A stretch of DNA of 11,198 nt from an uncultured Prevotellaceae bacterium (GTDB taxonomy: Bacteria > Bacteroidota > Bacteroidia > Bacteroidales > Bacteroidaceae): contig CALYTD010000007.1 of assembly GCA_945486445.1 (NCBI GenBank), forward strand, positions 1 to 11,198. The letters are read 5' to 3'. Made by a program: the position numbers and the translations under genes. Below the pieces are notes generated by a model. That model was not told where the DNA came from, made no database searches, and saw only the letters and a list, made by a program, of their open reading frames with translations. Below, piece by piece: positions 7,005 through 11,198 of the stretch (the stretch's first letter is position 1; each line of letters opens with the position of its first letter).

Positions 7005-7109
7005 GACCGTTGACGGTCATGAATAGGTATAACGGGTAAGATACGTCTCACCGTGCAGCCTTTGATGCTGTGACAGCGGTGTGTGGCGTGATGTCTTTAC
7101 CCGTTATAC
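7005..7109 (+). ncRNA. Structured RNA element between lipoprotein and der
   Basis: GTATAACGGGTA (7027-7038) pairs perfectly with TACCCGTTATAC (7098-7109), and the stem can extend inward by three more pairs past a single bulge. Inside are CACCG (7049-7053) with CGGTG (7077-7081) and CAGC with GCTG, forming a branched, nested fold of about 83 nt. A small GACCG-TTGA-CGGTC hairpin (7005-7018) precedes it. There is no U tract after the long stem. It could be a terminator variant, a processing site, or a small structured RNA. The pairing is read directly from the sequence; the function is unknown. Confidence 0.5.
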
Positions 7110-7180
7110 TTTATATTATACATATAAGATGCTCCCAGAGTAATATAACCCCAGTTAGTTTACTGAGCAAAAATTAGGAA

Positions 7181-7195
7181 CCCGTAAGGAGCGGG
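7181..7195 (+). promoter_or_regulatory. Ribosome binding site in a small hairpin loop before der
   Basis: CCCG (7181-7184) and CGGG (7192-7195) flank TAAGGAG, so the Shine-Dalgarno AAGGAG sits in the loop. The spacing to the der ATG (7205) is 13 nt, which is long. An out-of-frame ATG at 7198 has the better 6-nt spacing and would encode a 13-residue peptide ending at 7239. Confidence 0.45.
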
Positions 7196-7204
7196 AAATG
7201 AAAA

Positions 7205-8518
7205 ATGGGAAACTTAGTAGCAATAGTTGGACGTCCTAATGTGGGCAAGTCAACGCTTTTCAATCGTCTTACAAAGACGCGCCACGCCATTGTCAGTGAT
7301 GTGGCGGGCACCACTCGCGACCGTCAGTACGGCAAGTGTGAGTGGGCAGGCAGGGAATTTTCTGTCGTAGATACCGGCGGATGGGTAGTTAACAGTGACG
7401 ACATCTTTGAGGATGCCATACGCCGTCAGGTGACGATAGCCACGGAGGAGGCAGACCTTGTGCTCTTCCTTGTGGACGTGCAGACGGGTGTCACGGACCT
7501 TGATGCTGATGTAGCGCAGATTCTTCGCAAGACAAAACTGCCGGTGATACTTGTGAGTAACAAGACCGACAACAACGAACAGCAGTATTATGCCGCCGAC
7601 TTTTACCGTCTGGGGCTTGGTGACCCGCTGTGTATCAGTGCTGCTACGGGCTCTGGCACAGGTGATTTGCTTGACGAGGTGCTGGCAAAGTTGCCAGTAG
7701 AGAGTGTCTCCGGCGTGGAGGAGGGCATACCTCGTTTTGCTGTTGTGGGACGCCCGAATGTGGGTAAGTCAAGTATTATCAACGCCTTCATTGGTGAGGA
7801 TCGTCACATTGTGACAGATATTGCCGGTACAACACGTGACTCTATCTACACACGTTATGACAAGTTCGGCTTTGACTTTTATCTTGTTGATACGGCAGGC
7901 ATACGCCGTAAGAACAAGGTCAGCGAGGATTTGGAGTTCTATAGCGTTATGCGTTCTATACGAGCGATAGAAAATTCCGATGTGTGCATACTGATGATAG
8001 ACGCCACACGAGGCATAGAGGCGCAGGACATGAACATCTTCCAGTTGATACAGAAGAACAACAAGTCGCTTGTGGTGGTAGTGAACAAATGGGACCTTGT
8101 GGAGGAAAAGACGCAGGCTGTTATCTCAACGTTTGAGAATGCGATACGCCAGCGCATGGCACCATTCACGGATTTCCCCATCATCTTTGCCTCTGCACTG
8201 ACGAAACAGAGAATATATAAGGTGCTTGAAACCGCCAAGCAGGTGTATCTTAACCGTAAGTTACGCATCGGCACGAGCAAACTCAACGAAGTGATGCTGC
8301 CTATCATAGAGGCTACACCGCCACAGTCAATAAAGGGAAAATACATAAAGATAAAGTACTGCACACAGATTCCCGACACGCAGATACCTACCTTCGTGTT
8401 CTATGCCAACCTTCCGCAGTATGTAAAAGAACAGTATCGCCGTTTCCTTGAGAACCAGATGCGTGAGCATTGGGAGCTGACAGGCACGCCGATAAACATA
8501 TTCGTAAGGCAGAAATGA
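7205..8518 (+). CDS. der: Ribosome biogenesis GTPase Der (EngA)
   Basis: Double-GTPase needed for 50S subunit maturation. The 437-residue protein has two tandem G domains. The first has GRPNVGKS (residues 9-16), TTRDR, DTGGW and NKTD. The second has GRPNVGKS (182-189), TTRDS, DTAG followed by IRRKNKV, and NKWD. A C-terminal KH-like domain completes the usual layout, and the length is normal. The start MGNLVAIVG is the standard Der beginning. The stop overlaps the start of the next lipoprotein gene (ATGA), which implies translational coupling. It is separated from era by an accessory lipoprotein gene and a 207-bp structured region, so it may have its own promoter or be reached by read-through; no consensus promoter is visible. 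Confidence 0.97.
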   Translation: MGNLVAIVGRPNVGKSTLFNRLTKTRHAIVSDVAGTTRDRQYGKCEWAGREFSVVDTGGWVVNSDDIFEDAIRRQVTIATEEADLVLFLVDVQTGVTDLDADVAQILRKTKLPVILVSNKTDNNEQQYYAADFYRLGLGDPLCISAATGSGTGDLLDEVLAKLPVESVSGVEEGIPRFAVVGRPNVGKSSIINAFIGEDRHIVTDIAGTTRDSIYTRYDKFGFDFYLVDTAGIRRKNKVSEDLEFYSVMRSIRAIENSDVCILMIDATRGIEAQDMNIFQLIQKNNKSLVVVVNKWDLVEEKTQAVISTFENAIRQRMAPFTDFPIIFASALTKQRIYKVLETAKQVYLNRKLRIGTSKLNEVMLPIIEATPPQSIKGKYIKIKYCTQIPDTQIPTFVFYANLPQYVKEQYRRFLENQMREHWELTGTPINIFVRQK

Positions 8519-8910
8519 GGAAGGTAATATTAGCATTGACGCTATGTACGCTGCTCACTGCCTCCTGCAAGAAGGAGGAAATCAAGCCTGAGGACGTGGC
8601 ATTGCAGGCTGCAAAAGCATATTATGACCAGCTTTTGCAGGGCGATTACGACGCGTATTTAGAGGGAATGTTAAAGGGTGACAGTGTAGCGCCAGACTAT
8701 CGAAGCCAGTTGAAACTCAATATGCAGATGTATATAGAGCGCCAGAAGGCGGAACATAAGGGCATTAGCAAGGTGACCGCCCTGCGAGCAACTTCCGACA
8801 CGGTTTTACACACGGTCAATGCGTTCCTCGCTCTGGCATACGCTGACAGCACGGAAGAGGAAATAATAGTGCCGATGGTGGAGAAAAACGGTGTGTGGTA
8901 TCTGAAATAA
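8515..8910 (+). CDS. Small lipoprotein, DUF4878-like
   Basis: A 131-residue predicted lipoprotein. The signal peptide [18 protein letters not shown] has its lipidated Cys at residue 18, followed by KKEE, which resembles the Bacteroidota surface-export signal (Lys then acidic residues). The mature part begins with a helix ([26 protein letters not shown]) and ends in strands finishing with KNGVWYLK. This is the pattern of the NTF2-like DUF4878 domain, in which a deep-cone fold ends with a G-x-W motif. The domain name is my inference. I chose the ATG at 8515 because it overlaps the der stop as ATGA and begins a clean signal peptide. An in-frame ATG at 8470 would add 15 charged residues from the der region and destroy the signal. 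The partner or ligand is unknown. Confidence 0.85.
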   Translation: MRKVILALTLCTLLTASCKKEEIKPEDVALQAAKAYYDQLLQGDYDAYLEGMLKGDSVAPDYRSQLKLNMQMYIERQKAEHKGISKVTALRATSDTVLHTVNAFLALAYADSTEEEIIVPMVEKNGVWYLK

Positions 8911-9013
8911 GCCCCCTACAAGCACCGACAGACAATGCCCGCGACGGCAGAAGACACTATCCGTGGACGGCAGAAAAGCCGTAGGCAGAAATACACTCAA
9001 TAACCAGTTTCAC

Positions 9014-9080
9014 GACAGCAAAGACAGATTACAGCAACAATCACCAGTTGCTAAAAATGTCTTTGCTGTCTTTCTATTTC
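9014..9080 (+). terminator. Probable terminator of the der-lipoprotein transcript
   Basis: GACAGCAAAGACA (9014-9026) is a perfect 13-bp complement of TGTCTTTGCTGTC (9058-9070). The loop holds a second hairpin, AGCAAC (9033-9038) with GTTGCT (9047-9052). A pyrimidine-rich TTTCTATTTC tail follows. The stem plus tail suits an intrinsic terminator, though it lies about 100 bp after the last gene and the inner hairpin is unusual. Confidence 0.6.
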
Positions 9081-9124
9081 CCCGTCAGTCACTGCATCTG
9101 CTGTCAGGAAGCGCAGGTGGCATG

Positions 9125-9212
9125 ACAATCAGGTGCAGTTTACCGTGCAGTCAGTTGCAGATTACTGCGTAATCAGCACCAAGTCACAAAGTAATCAGGT
9201 GCTAATTGCAGG
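9125..9212 (+). repeat. Four tandem copies of the 22-bp repeat family
   Basis: Copies start at 9125, 9147, 9169 and 9191, exactly 22 bp apart. They open ACAATCAG, GCAGTCAG, GTAATCAG and GTAATCAG. Copies 3 and 4 are clear; copies 1 and 2 are diverged. Copy 1 shares its TTTACCGT-like end with the first copy at 2550. Copies 3 and 4 carry AGCACC and GGTGCT, which are complementary and could pair. A TCAG at 9085 lies in the same 22-bp phase, hinting at older copies upstream. Confidence 0.75.
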
Positions 9213-9392
9213 CGCAGCCCTTCACCCACAGTTGACAGAAAAGATGTGCGGTGATAACCAACAAAACGAAAGGCACACATGGGAAAGAACAGGATATACA
9301 AGAATAGCAAAGAGAAGGAAAAGTACAAACCATAGTTATCCGTACCATTTTGTGCCAAATACAAGAGAAGAAACAAAAAAAACGCGGAAAAG

Positions 9393-9424
9393 TTTGTTTG
9401 TTACGTTTTTTTTAAGTAACTTTG
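9393..9424 (+). promoter_or_regulatory. Promoter of clpP-clpX
   Basis: TTTG (9393-9396) and TAACTTTG (9417-9424) are separated by 20 nt, matching the Bacteroidota consensus TTTG / TAnnTTTG. The start of transcription would be near 9428-9432, giving a leader of about 60 nt before the clpP ATG. The -7 box is identical to that of the DUF177 promoter. Confidence 0.8.
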
Positions 9425-9435
9425 TTTTGAAAATG

Positions 9436-9457
9436 CCCCTCACCGTATTGTGATGGG
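9436..9457 (+). promoter_or_regulatory. Hairpin in the clpP mRNA leader
   Basis: CCCCTCAC (9436-9443) pairs with GTGATGGG (9450-9457) except for one C-T mismatch, around a CGTATT loop. It falls at the very 5' end of the predicted mRNA, where a stem usually protects against decay. It could also be a regulatory site. Confidence 0.45.
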
Positions 9458-9493
9458 TCGGAAAAGGTAAAAACACAATATTATATATACATT

Positions 9494-10165
9494 ATGAACT
9501 TGACAAGTGATTTCAGAAAATATGCTACGCGCCATCTGGGTATAAACGGCATGGCATTTGACAACGTCGTTGCAGCGCAGAATCAGTATCTCAACCCCTA
9601 TATTCTTGAGGAGAGACAGTTGAACGTTACGCAGATGGACGTTTTCTCACGCCTGATGATGGACCGCATAATCTTTCTTGGCACAGAGATAAACGACTAT
9701 ACCGCCAATATTATACAGGCGCAGTTGCTCTATCTGGATTCCACTGAGCCAGATAAAGATATCTCAATATACATCAACTCACCCGGTGGCAGCGTGACAG
9801 CAGGGCTGGGCATATATGACACTATGCAGTTCATATCCAGTGATGTCGCAACAATATGCACCGGCATGGCCGCCTCTATGGGTGCAGTGCTGCTCGTATC
9901 AGGAACAGAGGGCAAGCGTTCCGCCCTGCCTCACAGCCGTGTTATGATACACCAGCCGCTCGGAGGAGTGCAAGGTCAGGCCAGCGACATAGAGATAGAG
10001 GCAAAGGAAATACAGAAGTTTAAGAAAGAACTATATACCATCATCAGCAACCACTCACACACACCATACGAGAAAGTGTGGGCAGACTCAGACCGAAACT
10101 ACTGGATGACAGCAGAAGAGGCAAAAGAATACGGTATGATAGACCAGGTGTTGGTTAAGAAATAA
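9494..10165 (+). CDS. clpP: ATP-dependent Clp protease proteolytic subunit
   Basis: Serine peptidase that forms the tetradecameric barrel of the ClpXP protease. The 223-residue protein carries the oxyanion segment SPGGSV (residues 96-101), nucleophile Ser128 in GMAASMGAV, and His153 in RVMIHQPLGG. At the position of the E. coli catalytic Asp, where the usual motif is DxxRD, the sequence reads DSDRN, so the third triad residue is Asn202. The AAC codon is unambiguous. Length is normal, with an N-terminal extension of about 30 residues that is probably processed. clpX starts 21 bp downstream, so this is a ClpXP operon with promoter 9393-9424. tig, often immediately upstream in Bacteroidota, is missing from that position. 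Confidence 0.96.
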   Translation: MNLTSDFRKYATRHLGINGMAFDNVVAAQNQYLNPYILEERQLNVTQMDVFSRLMMDRIIFLGTEINDYTANIIQAQLLYLDSTEPDKDISIYINSPGGSVTAGLGIYDTMQFISSDVATICTGMAASMGAVLLVSGTEGKRSALPHSRVMIHQPLGGVQGQASDIEIEAKEIQKFKKELYTIISNHSHTPYEKVWADSDRNYWMTAEEAKEYGMIDQVLVKK

Positions 10166-10186
10166 AGAGAAACCCAGACTACTGAA

Positions 10187-11198
10187 ATGGTAAAAAGAAA
10201 AGGAAACGCGTGCAGTTTCTGCGGTAGAGGCGAAGAAGAAGTACGTATGCTCATAACGGGCATGAACGGATTTATATGCGACGAATGTGCAGAACAAGCA
10301 TGGCATATAGCACAATCAGCCTTAGGCGCCACGCCACGACATAACAAAAAAAGTGTAGCAGGGGCAAATGACACGCCGCAGATGAAGGACATACCCAAGC
10401 CCGTGGAGATAAAAGAGTATCTTGACCAGTATATCATAGGTCAGGACGAAGCAAAACGTTATCTCTCCGTGGCGGTGTATAACCACTACAAAAGACTGTC
10501 ACAGCCAGAGAGTGAAGACGGTGTAGAGATAGAGAAGAGCAACATAATAATGGTAGGTTCCACGGGAACAGGCAAGACACTGATGGCACGTACCATAGCC
10601 AAACTGCTCAATGTCCCCTTCACAATAGTCGATGCCACAGTGTTTACAGAAGCAGGCTATGTAGGAGAAGACGTGGAAAGCATACTCTCCCGCCTGTTAC
10701 AAGTAGCAGACTACAACCTTGAAGCAGCGCAGCGAGGCATAGTCTTCATTGACGAGATAGACAAAATAGCCCGTAAGTCAGACAATCCCAGCATCACACG
10801 TGACGTCAGTGGCGAGGGCGTGCAGCAGGGAATGTTGAAGCTTTTGGAAGGAACGGTAGTCAACGTACCACCAAAAGGCGGCCGAAAACACCCCGACCAA
10901 GACTACATACACGTTGACACACGCAACATACTCTTTATCTGCGGCGGAGCATTTGACGGTATAGAACGGAAGATAGCACAACGATTGAACACACACACCG
11001 TGGGCTATAACAGCGTGCAGAACACACGCAAGATAGACCAGAAGGACATGATGCGCTACGTGTCGCCACAGGACCTGAAGTCATTTGGACTAATACCAGA
11101 GATAATCGGCCGTCTGCCAGTGCTCACTCACCTCAATCCGCTGGACCATGACGCCCTGCGCAGAATATTAGTAGAACCAAAGAACAGCATAGTAAGAC
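10187..11198 (+). CDS. clpX: Clp protease ATP-binding subunit ClpX, 3' end cut by the window
   Basis: AAA+ unfoldase that feeds substrates to ClpP. The first 337 codons are present. The N-terminal zinc-binding domain has CSFC (C9, C12) and CDEC (C31, C34), which recognises adaptors and substrates. The AAA module has Walker A GSTGTGKT (124-131), Walker B IVFIDEID with D189/E190, the pore-loop region following GYVGED, and [13 protein letters not shown]. The loop that docks on ClpP reads VGY (272-274), where E. coli has IGF; I recall this as usual for Bacteroidota. About 75-80 C-terminal residues lie outside the window. The ATG is 21 bp after clpP, without a clear Shine-Dalgarno site, so translation probably depends on clpP read-through. 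Confidence 0.96.
   Translation, partial: MVKRKGNACSFCGRGEEEVRMLITGMNGFICDECAEQAWHIAQSALGATPRHNKKSVAGANDTPQMKDIPKPVEIKEYLDQYIIGQDEAKRYLSVAVYNHYKRLSQPESEDGVEIEKSNIIMVGSTGTGKTLMARTIAKLLNVPFTIVDATVFTEAGYVGEDVESILSRLLQVADYNLEAAQRGIVFIDEIDKIARKSDNPSITRDVSGEGVQQGMLKLLEGTVVNVPPKGGRKHPDQDYIHVDTRNILFICGGAFDGIERKIAQRLNTHTVGYNSVQNTRKIDQKDMMRYVSPQDLKSFGLIPEIIGRLPVLTHLNPLDHDALRRILVEPKNSIVR

Larger units (their letters stand above)
8911..9493. other. Intergenic region before clpP, 583 bp
   Basis: No gene is supported here. The first 100 bp contain GACGGCAGAA twice (8943 and 8966), a related GTAGGCAGAA (8981), and a small ACGGC/GCCGT hairpin (8967-8982). A terminator-like double hairpin follows (9014-9080), then the second 22-bp repeat array (9125-9212), an A-rich stretch, the clpP promoter and a leader hairpin. 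One plus-strand frame is open from 9133 to 9453, but it runs through the repeats and promoter and has no protein-like features. tig, the common neighbour upstream of clpP, is not here. Confidence 0.75.

Noticed and set aside
7027..7109. Ordinary intrinsic terminator
   Set aside because: The stem is strong, but the loop is about 59 nt and the downstream sequence ACTTTATATT is not a U tract. Kept as a structured RNA element.
8470..8514. Longer start for the DUF4878-like lipoprotein at 8470
   Set aside because: It lies within der and puts 15 charged residues before the signal peptide; the ATGA overlap start at 8515 fits better.
9133..9453. 106-codon plus-strand open frame before clpP
   Set aside because: It covers the 22-bp repeats, an A-rich spacer and the clpP promoter, and encodes low-complexity basic sequence without motifs.

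Overview
The window looks like a chromosomal segment from a Bacteroidales bacterium, most likely Prevotella or a close relative. The evidence is the gene order rsfS-ftsH and DUF177-rpmF-fabH-era-der, the TTTG / TAnnTTTG promoters typical of Bacteroidota, weak or absent Shine-Dalgarno sequences before most genes, lipoproteins with short signal peptides, and Bacteroidota-type ClpP and ClpX sequences. The assignment comes from pattern recognition, not a database search.

Left end (1-2370, minus strand): rsfS and ftsH form a short operon. ftsH reads without interruption for about 630 codons. Its C-terminal tail is then replaced at positions 57-59 by a fragment of an IS1182-type transposase gene lying on the opposite strand. 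A 575-bp intergenic stretch follows (2371-2945). It carries three tandem copies of a 22-bp repeat, and at its right edge a strong promoter for the next operon.

Centre (2946-8910, plus strand): DUF177/YceD, rpmF (L32), fabH, era, a 390-residue lipoprotein of unknown function, der, and a small DUF4878-like lipoprotein. These are mainly ribosome production genes (L32, Era, Der, DUF177) combined with fatty acid initiation (FabH). The two lipoproteins are accessory additions: one sits between era and der, the other overlaps the der stop codon. Several strong RNA hairpins lie at gene borders: across the rpmF stop codon, in the fabH leader, and downstream of the first lipoprotein.

Right end (8911-11198, plus strand): a 583-bp intergenic stretch holds a terminator-like double hairpin, a second array of the 22-bp repeat family, and the clpP promoter. 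clpP and the start of clpX follow, encoding the ClpXP protease. clpX runs off the window after 337 codons. The usual upstream partner tig is not present next to clpP.

The observations most worth following are the transposase/ftsH junction, the 22-bp repeat family shared by the two long intergenic regions, the Asn in place of the catalytic Asp in ClpP, and the group of conserved-looking hairpins. No complete new multi-gene system is evident; the window is mostly housekeeping genes.
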